A DNA stretch of 64,000 nt from Pseudalkalibacillus sp. SCS-8 (GCF_040126055.1 NZ_CP143541.1:2976001-3040000), one strand, 5' to 3'. Positions 35,396-43,977 are shown, counted from the stretch's first letter. The notes: generated by a model not told the origin, from the sequence alone. Numbers and translations are program-made.

Positions 35396-35552
35396 GGTGT
35401 CAGGCACCTTCGGAGAAGCGTTGGGAGAGTAGGCGCAAGAATTGGTGTCAGACACCAATCGAAACTGCTTGTGAGAGTAAGCGCAGTGATTGGTGTCTGA
35501 CACTGATTGAGATGCTCTGGGAGAGTAAGCGCCATTTTCAGTGCCTGACACT
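35396..35552. repeat. Palindrome array A1, four units at 48-bp period
   Basis: Palindromes of the form GTGYCWGRCAC begin at 35397, 35445, 35493 and 35541, each 48 bp apart. Two full intervals and the one before also share GAGAGTARGCGC (35425, 35473, 35521), again 48 bp apart. The array fills most of the 366-bp gap before murG and ends 27 bp before its start; the first part of the gap (35213-35395) is AT-rich with no recognised signal. Related arrays occur at 37418, 43852 and 51692. Confidence 0.9.
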
Positions 35553-35578
35553 GTCTAATCTATAAAGGATGATGTATT

Positions 35579-36646
35579 ATGAAGCGTATTCTATTAACAG
35601 GTGGGGGGTCTACTGGGCACGTTGCTGTAAACCTTGCCTTGATTCCGCACTTGAAGCGTAACAATTGGGAGGTCCATTATATTGGATCCCATAATGGTAT
35701 AGAACGAGAATTGATTGAACCGATCACTGGTGTGACCTATTATCCGATTTCCACAGGAAAACTACGCCGGTATTTTGATTTGAACAACTTCAAGGATCCT
35801 TTCCGGGTTGTAAAAGGTGTCACTCAAGCCTATCGCATCCTTCGGAAAGTAAAGCCGAATATCGTTTTTTCAAAAGGCGGCTTTGTATCGGTTCCGGTTA
35901 TTCTTGCTGCGAGAATGAACAGGACCCCTGTCATTTCGCATGAGTCAGACATGAGTCCTGGTCTTGCCAACAAAATTTCGATGCCTTTTGCTTCCAAGGT
36001 ATGTGTCACATTCCCTGAGACATTGAAGCATTTACCTGAAGATAAAGGGATCCTCCTTGGTTCAATTGTGAGAGAAGAGCTGCATCAAGGCTCAAAAAGA
36101 AAAGGTCTTCATCTCTGTGATTTCACAGAATCAAAGCCTGTCATTCTCGTAATGGGAGGTAGCCAGGGGGCTAAAAAAATAAATGAAACCATTCGCAGTC
36201 TTGTTCCAACATTGACGAAAAACTATCAGATCGTCCATCTTTGTGGGAAAGGGAAAGTTGATGAAACGATAAATGTTCATGGATATAAACAATTTGAATA
36301 TGTGAAGGATGAATTGCCGGATATCCTAGCGATGACAGACCTTGTCGTAACACGAGCTGGTTCAAATTCCATATACGAGTTTCTTGATTTGGAAATTCCG
36401 ATGATTTTGATCCCTCTCCCTCTCAGCCAGAGCCGAGGCGACCAGATACAGAATGCGGAATCATTTGAAAAACAAGGGTTTGCAGAAGTGCTTCAGGAAG
36501 AAGAACTGACTGAGGAATCATTACAATCCTACATTCATAAAACATTCGAGAATCGTGCCCAGTATCAGCGTAATATGCAACGCAGCGAGCAAAGCAATCC
36601 TTTGGAAAAGCTTTATGGGTTACTAGAAGAATACAGTAGGAAGTAG
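35579..36646 (+). CDS. murG: MurG-type UDP-GlcNAc:lipid I glycosyltransferase
   Basis: A 355-residue GT-B glycosyltransferase that adds GlcNAc to lipid I to give lipid II on the inner membrane face. Typical MurG signatures are visible: [17 protein letters not shown] at the N-terminus, [41 protein letters not shown] and [15 protein letters not shown]. The gene lies outside a division/cell-wall cluster, so it may be the second MurG paralogue found in many Bacillaceae. The start ATG follows AAAGGATGATGTATT. It is a single-gene unit between a repeat array and a terminator. Confidence 0.9.
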   Translation: MKRILLTGGGSTGHVAVNLALIPHLKRNNWEVHYIGSHNGIERELIEPITGVTYYPISTGKLRRYFDLNNFKDPFRVVKGVTQAYRILRKVKPNIVFSKGGFVSVPVILAARMNRTPVISHESDMSPGLANKISMPFASKVCVTFPETLKHLPEDKGILLGSIVREELHQGSKRKGLHLCDFTESKPVILVMGGSQGAKKINETIRSLVPTLTKNYQIVHLCGKGKVDETINVHGYKQFEYVKDELPDILAMTDLVVTRAGSNSIYEFLDLEIPMILIPLPLSQSRGDQIQNAESFEKQGFAEVLQEEELTEESLQSYIHKTFENRAQYQRNMQRSEQSNPLEKLYGLLEEYSRK

Positions 36647-36652
36647 TACGAT

Positions 36653-36698
36653 AAAAAAGAGGGTGTACCAACATTTGTTTTGGTCACCCTCTTCTTGT
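36653..36698. terminator. Bidirectional terminator
   Basis: AAGAGGGTG pairs with CACCCTCTT and an inner ACCAA pairs with TTGGT, flanked by an A run and a T-rich side; it serves murG and the convergent DedA gene. Confidence 0.9.
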
Positions 36699-36706
36699 TT
36701 ATCTTC

Positions 36707-37327
36707 TTATTTTTTCTGACTTTTCCTCTTTTTACGATTAAAGTACCAGCCGATGAAAAAGACAGCCACAAGTCCTAATCCAACGTAAATGACGGTTGAA
36801 TAAAGGCTTACATACTGAATGATATCCTTCCAATTCTCCCCTAAAGCAGCGCCGATACTGATCAATAAAATATTCCAAAGGAGCGTCCCTAACGTGGTGA
36901 AAACGATGAAAAGGACGAAGCCCATATTTGCCATACCCGCTGGAATTGAAATGACACTTCTCAAAAAGGGCATCATCCGCCCAAAGAAAACCGTCCATTT
37001 CCCATAACGATCAAACCAAGCATCAGCACGATAAATATCTTTTTTCTTAATCCGTAATATGTGTCCCCAACGATCCACGATCTTCTCTAGGTTCTCAACA
37101 TCCAACAGCAATCCCACACCGTAAAGGACAATGGCACCGAAAACCGCTCCACCAGTCGATGCCAGAACGACCCCAAATATGTTCAGATCGGTCGATGTCG
37201 TAATAAATCCACTGAAGGGCAGGACGACCTCAGAAGGGATAGGTGGAAAGAGATTTTCTAACGCCATGACGAGGAAAATTCCGAAATAACCATATTGCTC
37301 AATGAAATCCGTATACCAGCTCTCCAT
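36707..37327 (-). CDS. DedA-family membrane protein
   Basis: A 206-residue membrane protein with about five hydrophobic segments. The DedA signatures ENLFPPIPSEVVLPFSGF, the inner GAVFGAIVLYGVG and FFGRMMPFLRSVISIPAGMA with its conserved arginines are all present. Members of the family translocate undecaprenyl phosphate or phospholipids (UptA, PetA) and support envelope integrity. The ATG at 37327 follows AAAGGAG. It ends in a basic tail NRKKRKSQKK. The exact lipid cannot be told. Confidence 0.88.
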   Translation of the reverse strand: MESWYTDFIEQYGYFGIFLVMALENLFPPIPSEVVLPFSGFITTSTDLNIFGVVLASTGGAVFGAIVLYGVGLLLDVENLEKIVDRWGHILRIKKKDIYRADAWFDRYGKWTVFFGRMMPFLRSVISIPAGMANMGFVLFIVFTTLGTLLWNILLISIGAALGENWKDIIQYVSLYSTVIYVGLGLVAVFFIGWYFNRKKRKSQKK

Positions 37328-37417
37328 CTCAGGCTCCTTTATCTCATCTAACTTCTCTCTATATAATCCCCTTCTATCGTGCTCGCAAAACAGGAAATGG
37401 AAGTGATCATTTTCAAA

Positions 37418-37494
37418 GTGCCTGACACCATTTTCAACCCTATGCTGCCGTAAGGAGAAGAAAAAGTGTCAGACACCATAGGTGTCTGACACTT
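37418..37494. repeat. Palindrome array A3, doubling as terminator hairpin
   Basis: Units start at 37418 and 37466 (48 bp apart) and 37482. The last two are face to face: GTGTCAGACACC and GGTGTCTGACAC form a perfect stem around ATA. On the minus strand this hairpin is followed by five T just after the amylolytic gene, so it probably terminates that transcript. Confidence 0.85.
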
Positions 37495-37502
37495 CCCTGG
37501 AA

Positions 37503-40500
37503 TTATTCCTTTACTAATGTGAAGGTGATGTTCTTTGTATTCTTTCCTATTGCGCCTCCGTCGTTTTTGAAGATATCGGTTTTGTTCTGTTCAGAAGGTT
37601 CAATATGGAGATCGAATCGGTTTTCACCGTTGTCCAGCTTAACCTCATGGCTCCATGTCATATCATCATTGATCGTTACACGCTCACCATTGATCGTAAG
37701 GACACCTTGCTTGATGGCATTCCCTTTCAATGTGACCACATCGCCAGAAACGGATTGTCCGTTCGCATGGGAGGTAATCACAACAGGCTGATCGATCCAA
37801 CGGAGTATCTTGTCTTCTACAACCATCTTGTTGTTACCCTCGTTTTCAACAACTACCTTTAAGTCTGTGCCGATTGCACCGTACCCATAATAACTGACAT
37901 CATCATCGGTCGGATCATCCGGGGTATGATCGGCGAGACCTTCCTGATCCCACGAATTACCTTTTACATACTTATACGTCAACACTTCTCCCACTTGCAT
38001 TTCGACTGTATATTCCCAATCAGGTGTAACTGCTCCATTACGGCTCATTTCCCATGCATTTGTATTCCAGCCGTTCAAGCTGTTTGGCATATTCAGCTTT
38101 GCATCCAGAGGGGTGTAGTCTGGTGCACTGACCTTGAACGTCACTTCCACCATGACAATATCTGGGGTCACTGACACCGCATTGGAGTCCACTTTGTTCC
38201 CGTATTGGTCATAAACACGTACGATATATTTGTATGTCTTACCATTTTCCACACTTAAATCCTTATATTGCGTTTCGCCTGCATCCCAAAGCATATCGAT
38301 GACTTGTCCATCACGGACGATTGTAATCATGTAGGGATCTTTCGGATTCTTCAAACTCCAGTTCAGGTTCACTTGACCTGATTCTTGGGCTGGTTCTTCT
38401 AACGAAACGGCCTCAACCGGAAGTGTCTCATCTTTAGCCTTGTGTACCGTCAAATCCTTTTCTACAGAATAAACCCATTTCCTACCAAGATCTGTAGTGA
38501 ATGCATATCGGTACTTATATTCCCCAGCTTCCAATGGCAAAAATTCCGCAGAGAAAACATTCGTCCCTGCTTCACCTTGTCCACTATAAGCAGCTTGGAT
38601 GCTCTCCCACTGCTCTTCACCAGGGTGTTTCACATGGAGTTCAGCTTGCAGACCTTCAGCAAGATCCTCAGCCGTATATGTGCCAATTCCAATACTAACA
38701 TTTACAATTTTAGGGGCTGATAAATCAAGTTCTGAATCATTTAATTCAGACAGGTCCGCTATTTCATATGTGCCTTCCGTTAAAGGTAGATGAGGAATGA
38801 CTTCACCAGTCGCTACTTTTAATGATTCGTTACCGTACTCATCGAGAGCTGTTACAGCAAAATAATACTTGCGCCCATTGTCCAAGCCGGTAACTTCTAT
38901 TGAAGTGTCTTTTGTTGTTTGAACCTTCTTATAAAGCGCTCCTTCAATGTTAGTGATATACACATTGTATGATTGTGATTTTCCTCTCCAAGAAAGTGTT
39001 ACTTCATTGATTCCTTCCTTGGCGGACAGTTTTTTAACACCTTTTGGTGCTTTCACATTTTTATTCTTTGCAAAAAGCATCTTCCCGCTCATCGCAGGGA
39101 TGGTTAATGTCACTGTTCCGTTTTCGACTTTAACAGCTTTATATTCCATGAGTTGTTCGTTGAATGCTACGCCATTCAATGCAAAGCCTTTTACATCGAC
39201 TTGTACAGTTTTTGCTCTGTCACCACGGTTGATGGCAACAATCGCTGATTTTTTATTCAAGCTTCGTCCGTAGACGAATACGTCACCTTCCATATGGAGG
39301 TTTTTCAAATCCCCATGAGATAGCAACTCTTGATGTTTCTCGCGGATCTTTCCAAGCTTCTGATAATGTGCAATCAGTTCCTTGTTTTCATTACCCCAAG
39401 GATACGTTCTTCGGTCATCTGGATCTTTAGAGCCTGTTACACCAGCTTCATCTCCATAATAAATCGTCGGAGCACCTGGATAACCGAATTGGAAGATCGC
39501 TGCAAGTTTCAAACGTTTCAATCCGAGTTCATGGTCATAGTTTTGATCGAACTCAGCACGTTCAGCATTTTCGTTACCGTTCCCTAGCAAGTATACTGCA
39601 CGGGCTGTATCGTGTGAGCCCATCAAGTTCATCAGGTTATAAAATGCTTCATCCGGATAATCCTCTTCTATCGCAGTCAACTGTTCAGCTGCCCTCTCAG
39701 CTTTCCCATTCTTCAAGTAATCAAGCATTGCTCCACGGAATCGATAGTTCATAACCGAATCGTACAGATCCCCGAGGAAGTATTTTGAAGCATCGTCCCA
39801 GATTTCACCAAGAATCAACGGATCATCATTTGTTTTCGTTTCCGTCGCTTTGATTTCGTCACGGAATTGTCTCCAGAATTCCGTATCAACCTCATTGGCA
39901 ACGTCCAAACGCCAACCAGATCCCCCGCGTTCAAGCCAGGATTTTGCCACAGAATCTTGATTATACATAATGTAATTTGCGAACTGTTCATTGTTCAGCT
40001 CAGAATCATACGGTACAGCTTTCCCCGGTACTGACGCAATTTCTGGTAAACTGTCGAATCCCCACCAAGCTTGGTAGTCATACCGTTCGTTCGGTGTCCC
40101 TACATCTACTTTTCTATTTTCGATGTTGAACCAATTGTGGAACCCATAATCACTGAACACTTGGCCTTGTTGTAAAAACTCTTTCTCTACTCTTTCCTTT
40201 GCAGCCTCCTCAGACAAGCCTTCTTGATTCATATAATCATAGATACTTGCCCAATATTCATAAGCTCCGACAGTTTCATATTTTCCATAACGGTCAAAAT
40301 AGATGGAATCATCTCCCACGTGATTGAACACGCCATCGAGAATGAGGTGCATATCGCGTTTCTTCAACTCATCTGTGAATTGCTTGAATTCCTCTGGTGA
40401 GCCGAACATTGGGTCGACCGCTTTAAAATCTGTAGCATCATACTTATGGTTTGATGCTGCATGGGCAACTGGATTCAAGTAAATCGTGTTTACACCGAGA

Positions 40501-41849
40501 GATTCGATATAGTCTAATTTATCCTGAACCCCTTTAATGTCGCCACCAAAGAAATCGTTACTCCAAATCCCATCGCCTTCATAGTTCGAATCGTCTGCTA
40601 GACGTGGATTATCAGGGAGTTCTGTCCAGTCCTGATGCTCGATTGGCTCAAGGCCACGTGCATATTTCTTTGCATCATCGTTTTTCTTATTCCCATTGTA
40701 AAAACGATCTGGGAAAATTTGATACACGACAGCTTCCTTCATCCAGTCCGGTGTTGTGTAGCCAGGTTCATACACAGTCAGTTGGAAGAAGTCGAGCACG
40801 TTATCGCCAGCTCGGCCAGTCTTCCCTTGAGCGGTATCTTCTCCATATTCTTTGATGGTCTCGCCGTCTTTCGCAATAAACTTATATCCGTATACACCCT
40901 TTTCAGTCGGGGTAAACACGGCTTCCCAATAATCCCGCTCACCTTTACCTTCAACTTCTGTCCAACCGACCTTCTCCATTTTGATGAGTTCGGAATTTCC
41001 GGATGTATAATTTTTCATGAGGACATTGGCTCCAGTCAAGTCACCTTTTGCTGCCTCAAGTCGTAATTTGACCTCTTTTCCCGTTTCGAGGGCGCCAAAG
41101 GGGCTACGGTATAGCTCGTCCCATGTATTGTGGTAAAGCTGCTCCGTACTAATAAGCCCATCTGGTCCTGAGCCTTCGTAGTCGGTGTACACTTCCTTCG
41201 TTTCATGGTTGTAGAAGAATGTAACTTCACGATCTTTCGTCACATTCAATTTGACGTTATCTTTAGGGTATTCTACTCCCCAACCATTTCCGAGAACCAC
41301 CTTGAATTCATAGATCCCTTTCGGTACATTCGCTTTAAACTCATAGACATTGTCATGGTTTTCATCGGATAATAGTGCGGTTGATGTACCTGGAGACCAT
41401 TCATCTCCAGCCCCAATCACCGGTTGGATGGTCCCGGCGAGACGCGGCATTTGATCATCGGTCATAATGGTCGTCACATGCGTTTTATCGTTATAGACAA
41501 AGAGCACTTCCTTCTGCTCACTTAAGCTGAAGGTCATATTCTGACCCCCTGCCTCGCCATTTTCACCGTAGTTTTCATCCCATGTACCATTGATAGCTAC
41601 CTTATACTCGTATGTACCTGCATTCAGCACCTTCTTCAAATAGTACATATCATTTTCAGAAGACGCCATTTTAAACTCATCAGAAGCAGGGTTCCAGAAT
41701 GTTGGATCCCCATCCGTTCCAAAGCTTCCGACAATCCGTACTGTACGGTCGGCAGCTTCAGCATTTTGTGACATATAGCTACTTAAGCTCTGAATGATGA
41801 GCAATAGCACCATAAGTGACATAAAAACCTTTGAACGCTTTATTTTCAT
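37503..41849 (-). CDS. Secreted multidomain GH13 amylolytic enzyme (neopullulanase/amylopullulanase type)
   Basis: A 1448-residue exported enzyme degrading starch-like glucans. Signal peptide to about residue 33 (NAEA), two pullulanase-type X25 beta domains (about 35-130 and 138-222), a CBM34-like module (about 230-360), then the GH13 barrel (about 370-790) with DGVFNHVG (505-512), nucleophile Asp649 in GWRLDVANE, acid Glu682 in ILGEIWDD and Asp747 in GSHDTAR. After it come fibronectin-type and starch-binding-like domains (one CBM20-like near 1240-1340) and an Ig-like C-terminus. The ATG at 41849 after GGAGGGGAG starts the signal peptide. Two cre sites predict glucose repression. Exact bond specificity is uncertain. 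Confidence 0.9.
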   Translation of the reverse strand: MKIKRSKVFMSLMVLLLIIQSLSSYMSQNAEAADRTVRIVGSFGTDGDPTFWNPASDEFKMASSENDMYYLKKVLNAGTYEYKVAINGTWDENYGENGEAGGQNMTFSLSEQKEVLFVYNDKTHVTTIMTDDQMPRLAGTIQPVIGAGDEWSPGTSTALLSDENHDNVYEFKANVPKGIYEFKVVLGNGWGVEYPKDNVKLNVTKDREVTFFYNHETKEVYTDYEGSGPDGLISTEQLYHNTWDELYRSPFGALETGKEVKLRLEAAKGDLTGANVLMKNYTSGNSELIKMEKVGWTEVEGKGERDYWEAVFTPTEKGVYGYKFIAKDGETIKEYGEDTAQGKTGRAGDNVLDFFQLTVYEPGYTTPDWMKEAVVYQIFPDRFYNGNKKNDDAKKYARGLEPIEHQDWTELPDNPRLADDSNYEGDGIWSNDFFGGDIKGVQDKLDYIESLGVNTIYLNPVAHAASNHKYDATDFKAVDPMFGSPEEFKQFTDELKKRDMHLILDGVFNHVGDDSIYFDRYGKYETVGAYEYWASIYDYMNQEGLSEEAAKERVEKEFLQQGQVFSDYGFHNWFNIENRKVDVGTPNERYDYQAWWGFDSLPEIASVPGKAVPYDSELNNEQFANYIMYNQDSVAKSWLERGGSGWRLDVANEVDTEFWRQFRDEIKATETKTNDDPLILGEIWDDASKYFLGDLYDSVMNYRFRGAMLDYLKNGKAERAAEQLTAIEEDYPDEAFYNLMNLMGSHDTARAVYLLGNGNENAERAEFDQNYDHELGLKRLKLAAIFQFGYPGAPTIYYGDEAGVTGSKDPDDRRTYPWGNENKELIAHYQKLGKIREKHQELLSHGDLKNLHMEGDVFVYGRSLNKKSAIVAINRGDRAKTVQVDVKGFALNGVAFNEQLMEYKAVKVENGTVTLTIPAMSGKMLFAKNKNVKAPKGVKKLSAKEGINEVTLSWRGKSQSYNVYITNIEGALYKKVQTTKDTSIEVTGLDNGRKYYFAVTALDEYGNESLKVATGEVIPHLPLTEGTYEIADLSELNDSELDLSAPKIVNVSIGIGTYTAEDLAEGLQAELHVKHPGEEQWESIQAAYSGQGEAGTNVFSAEFLPLEAGEYKYRYAFTTDLGRKWVYSVEKDLTVHKAKDETLPVEAVSLEEPAQESGQVNLNWSLKNPKDPYMITIVRDGQVIDMLWDAGETQYKDLSVENGKTYKYIVRVYDQYGNKVDSNAVSVTPDIVMVEVTFKVSAPDYTPLDAKLNMPNSLNGWNTNAWEMSRNGAVTPDWEYTVEMQVGEVLTYKYVKGNSWDQEGLADHTPDDPTDDDVSYYGYGAIGTDLKVVVENEGNNKMVVEDKILRWIDQPVVITSHANGQSVSGDVVTLKGNAIKQGVLTINGERVTINDDMTWSHEVKLDNGENRFDLHIEPSEQNKTDIFKNDGGAIGKNTKNITFTLVKE

Positions 41850-41885
41850 AAAGATCTCCCCTCCATATCGTTTCGAAATAGGTTG

Positions 41886-41899
41886 TGAAAACGTTTGCA
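41886..41899. promoter_or_regulatory. CcpA cre site, promoter-distal
   Basis: TGAAAACGTTTGCA fits the cre consensus TGWAARCGYTWNCW and lies 37 bp upstream of the amylolytic gene start, inside the leader. Confidence 0.8.
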
Positions 41900-41934
41900 C
41901 AAACCTTAAAAAAAGAGGGTTGCAAACCTTGATC

Positions 41935-41948
41935 TGCAACCGCTTTCA
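41935..41948. promoter_or_regulatory. CcpA cre site at the promoter
   Basis: TGCAACCGCTTTCA fits TGNAANCGNTNNCA. It lies a few bases downstream of a minus-strand TATACT box (41953-41958), at the expected transcription start of the amylolytic gene, where CcpA binding represses. Confidence 0.7.
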
Positions 41949-42007
41949 TTTAAGTATACTGAATTTTCGATTGACTTTAAATAGGACAAAGTGCATATAT
42001 TACCAAA

Positions 42008-42040
42008 TTAAAAGAGGGGACCGTAATGGTCCCCTCTAAA
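42008..42040 (-). terminator. Terminator of the 41-residue Cys-rich gene
   Basis: On the minus strand AGAGGGGACC and GGTCCCCTCT form a perfect 10-bp stem around a 5-base loop, followed by T residues. Confidence 0.88.
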
Positions 42041-42044
42041 AGTT

Positions 42045-42170
42045 TTAGCAACATGTTTCGTTTTGTTCCTCAGTGTTATCCTGGTACTGAAGTTGTTCAT
42101 CCTTTTCTAGAGTAGAAGTCTCTTCTAGAGGTACTTCTTTGAATTCAATTCCACAGCATCTTTTACTCAT
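42045..42170 (-). CDS. 41-residue protein with cysteine pairs at both ends
   Basis: ATG at 42170 behind AAAGGAGATGATTACA, 41 codons, then a strong terminator. The protein starts MSKRCCGIEFKEV and ends EEQNETCC; the middle is acidic. Two vicinal cysteine pairs in a very small acidic protein suggest binding of As(III) or a soft metal. It lies 20 bp downstream of an exact ATCAA-N6-TTGAT operator of the type used for the neighbouring arsR and arsP, so it is probably under the same arsenic control. No family was recognised. Confidence 0.75.
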   Translation of the reverse strand: MSKRCCGIEFKEVPLEETSTLEKDEQLQYQDNTEEQNETCC

Positions 42171-42190
42171 TGTAATCATCTCCTTTTTTC

Positions 42191-42206
42191 ATCAATTATT
42201 TTTGAT
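42191..42206. promoter_or_regulatory. ArsR operator 1
   Basis: ATCAA-N6-TTGAT upstream of the 41-residue cysteine protein. This is the known ArsR/SmtB-type half-site arrangement, found five times in this region. Confidence 0.8.
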
Positions 42207-42223
42207 TAATATTACAAAAGATT

Positions 42224-42418
42224 TCAGCATGCACAGTGGCACTCACAATCATCAACTGACTTGTTTAAATTCAATTTCAATACCGAAGTCAGCCGAGATT
42301 GTAATTTACTCCAATACGTTTCTTTCTTACCAGTGTGAATTTGTTTTGCGTTTGAAATACGTTCAAGTTGTTTTTTTCGCTCATTCATTTCGGTTTCCAA
42401 GGAATAAAAATCCAACAT
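42224..42418 (-). CDS. 64-residue protein with C-terminal CxCxCxC-type metal motif
   Basis: The ATG at 42418 has AAGGAG spaced 9 bases upstream. The 64-residue product is basic and helical (METEMNERKK-like and SKLQSRLTSVLKLNL stretches) and ends in DDCECHCAC, four Cys and one His within eight residues, a likely soft-metal or As(III) ligand cluster. It lies 17 bp downstream of an ArsR operator and may share a transcript with the 41-residue gene. It is divergent from arsR. No family was recognised; a chaperone or sequestering peptide is a guess. Confidence 0.72.
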   Translation of the reverse strand: MLDFYSLETEMNERKKQLERISNAKQIHTGKKETYWSKLQSRLTSVLKLNLNKSVDDCECHCAC

Positions 42419-42435
42419 ATGGTTCATCTCCTTAT

Positions 42436-42451
42436 ATCAAATTTTATTGAT
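42436..42451. promoter_or_regulatory. ArsR operator 2
   Basis: ATCAA-N6-TTGAT, 17 bp upstream of the 64-residue gene start; the overlapping ATTGATTAATTTGAT adds a second near-match. Confidence 0.78.
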
Positions 42452-42494
42452 TAATTTGATTATATGCCCCTTTGATCCGGAATGCAACTATTAA

Positions 42495-42510
42495 ATCAAT
42501 TTTTTTTGAT
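42495..42510. promoter_or_regulatory. ArsR operator 3
   Basis: ATCAA-N6-TTGAT in the middle of the divergent region between the 64-residue gene and arsR; it can serve both directions. Confidence 0.78.
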
Positions 42511-42554
42511 TATTTTTATTGCGATTTAAGCAAACACATATTATACTTACCTTA

Positions 42555-42570
42555 ATCAAATAAATTTGAT
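42555..42570. promoter_or_regulatory. ArsR operator 4
   Basis: ATCAAAT-AA-ATTTGAT, a longer perfect palindrome containing ATCAA-N6-TTGAT, immediately before the arsR ribosome site. Confidence 0.82.
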
Positions 42571-42583
42571 CGAGGTGAATGAA

Positions 42584-42901
42584 TTGAAGGATATCGAATT
42601 GACGGATCAATCCCTTCCCAAAGTGTTTGAAAAATACGAAGGCAAATTCAAAGCACTGGCAGATGATAAACGGCTGAAAATCATGTATTTGCTCACCCAA
42701 AAAGGTGAGATTTGCGTATGCGACCTTGTTGATATGATGGAAATGCCTCAATCTAAACTTTCCTATCATCTGAAGATTCTGCTTGATGCAGGAATCATCA
42801 AACGAGAAACACGAGGCACCTGGAGTTATTACCAGTTGAATCAGGAGGAAGTGAATCACTTATTATCAGAGGAGCTTTGTTGTCTATTCAGACCTTCTTG
42901 A
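42584..42901 (+). CDS. arsR: ArsR-family arsenic-responsive repressor (first copy)
   Basis: A 105-residue SmtB/ArsR winged helix. The arsenic-binding motif is ICVCDLVD (Cys44, Cys46), recognition helix SKLSYHLKILLDAGIIK, and there is a further pair Cys99-Cys100 near the C-terminus. The reading frame has no ATG; the TTG at 42584 is spaced correctly from GAGGTGA. Operators stand directly before it and before arsP, so it is autoregulated and controls the efflux permease and, divergently, the two small Cys proteins. As(III) binding should release it. Confidence 0.9.
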   Translation: MKDIELTDQSLPKVFEKYEGKFKALADDKRLKIMYLLTQKGEICVCDLVDMMEMPQSKLSYHLKILLDAGIIKRETRGTWSYYQLNQEEVNHLLSEELCCLFRPS

Positions 42902-42930
42902 TGAGAGAAGGTCTTTTTAGAAATTTATTA

Positions 42931-42946
42931 ATCAATTTTTTTTGAT
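42931..42946. promoter_or_regulatory. ArsR operator 5
   Basis: ATCAA-N6-TTGAT between arsR and arsP, 18 bp before the arsP start. Confidence 0.8.
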
Positions 42947-42963
42947 TTAAAAAGAAGGGATCG

Positions 42964-43836
42964 ATGATTATGTGGATTGAAACAATGAAAAGCTTTCTAT
43001 GGATTGCGTTAGAATTGACGATTTTATTTGTAGTCATTTCCTTTGTCATCAGTCTTCTGCAAGGATACATTCCTTATAAGAAGATTGAAAAGATGATGGT
43101 GGGGCGTCATAAATTAACTGCAGCCTTTGTAGCCGTATTTTTTGCTTTCATAACACCATTCTGTTCCTGTTCCACCATTCCTGTCGTGGTCAACATGCTG
43201 AAGAAGAAACTTCCCTTCAACATTGTCATGGTTTTCCTATTCGCATCACCTGTCCTTGATCCGACGATTTTGACCATCATGGGTGTTATCCTGGGTTGGA
43301 AGGTGACCATCCTCTACGTAATCGTGACGACTACACTATCCATCCTAATCGGGTTTTCACTCGGAGCACTCGGGTTTGAGAGAGCAGTGAAAAATGTCGT
43401 GATATCAGGTTATGAGGAGAAAAATCAGAAATTCAACTTCCGCTATGCGTTACGAGAAACGTGGAATTTGATGAAAAGTGTGTATCCTTACTTGATCATT
43501 GGTGCTGGAATTGGAGCCATCATTCATGGCACTGTCCCTTCTGAATGGATCTCCGGCTTGTTCGGCAAGGATGCCTGGTGGCTCATACCGGTAGCAGCCA
43601 TCGTCGGGATTCCACTCTACATCCGATTATCAAGTATGATCCCGATCTCTCAGGTATTGATTGCAAAGGGGATGGCGCTCGGACCCGTCATGGCCATGAT
43701 GATCAGTTCAGCCGGAGCAAGTCTTCCTGAGGTGATTTTACTGAAATCCATCTTCCGAAAAGAGCTTGTTATCACCTTCGTCATTTCCGTCATCGCCATG
43801 TCCACCATATCCGGATTCATCTTCTACCTCGTGTAG
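42964..43836 (+). CDS. arsP: ArsP-type (DUF318) organoarsenical efflux permease
   Basis: A 290-residue permease with about eight helices. The family hallmark FITPFCSCSTIPVVVNMLKK is present near residue 60, including the cysteine pair, with a second related block LRLSS-like near IRLSSMIPISQVLIAKG in the C-terminal half. DUF318 permeases include ArsP, which exports trivalent methyl- and aromatic arsenicals. The arsR next door and an operator 18 bp upstream support that role. It complements ArsI in the opposite operon, which breaks C-As bonds. Another substrate is possible since the family is broad. Confidence 0.85.
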   Translation: MIMWIETMKSFLWIALELTILFVVISFVISLLQGYIPYKKIEKMMVGRHKLTAAFVAVFFAFITPFCSCSTIPVVVNMLKKKLPFNIVMVFLFASPVLDPTILTIMGVILGWKVTILYVIVTTTLSILIGFSLGALGFERAVKNVVISGYEEKNQKFNFRYALRETWNLMKSVYPYLIIGAGIGAIIHGTVPSEWISGLFGKDAWWLIPVAAIVGIPLYIRLSSMIPISQVLIAKGMALGPVMAMMISSAGASLPEVILLKSIFRKELVITFVISVIAMSTISGFIFYLV

Positions 43837-43851
43837 GTCTATTTACCTATA

Positions 43852-43959
43852 GTGTCAGGCACCATCTCTGAACGCACGTCTCGCAAGGGAACTGAGATGG
43901 TGCCTGACACCACCTCAGAACCCGCTCCCCATAAGGCTTCTCTGTGAGTGCCTGACACT
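43852..43959. repeat. Palindrome array A2, three units at 48-bp period
   Basis: GTGTCAGGCACC at 43852, GTGCCTGACACC at 43900 and GTGCCTGACACT at 43948, each 48 bp apart, in the gap between the convergent arsP and HesB-like genes. Confidence 0.9.
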
Positions 43960-43977
43960 CTAAAAATGACACTAAAA

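Noticed and set aside
35397..35552. CRISPR-like array of short repeats with regular spacing
   Set aside because: The repeated part is an 11-13 bp palindrome in only four units, the intervals contain related rather than unique sequence, similar units are scattered in other gaps and no cas gene is present.
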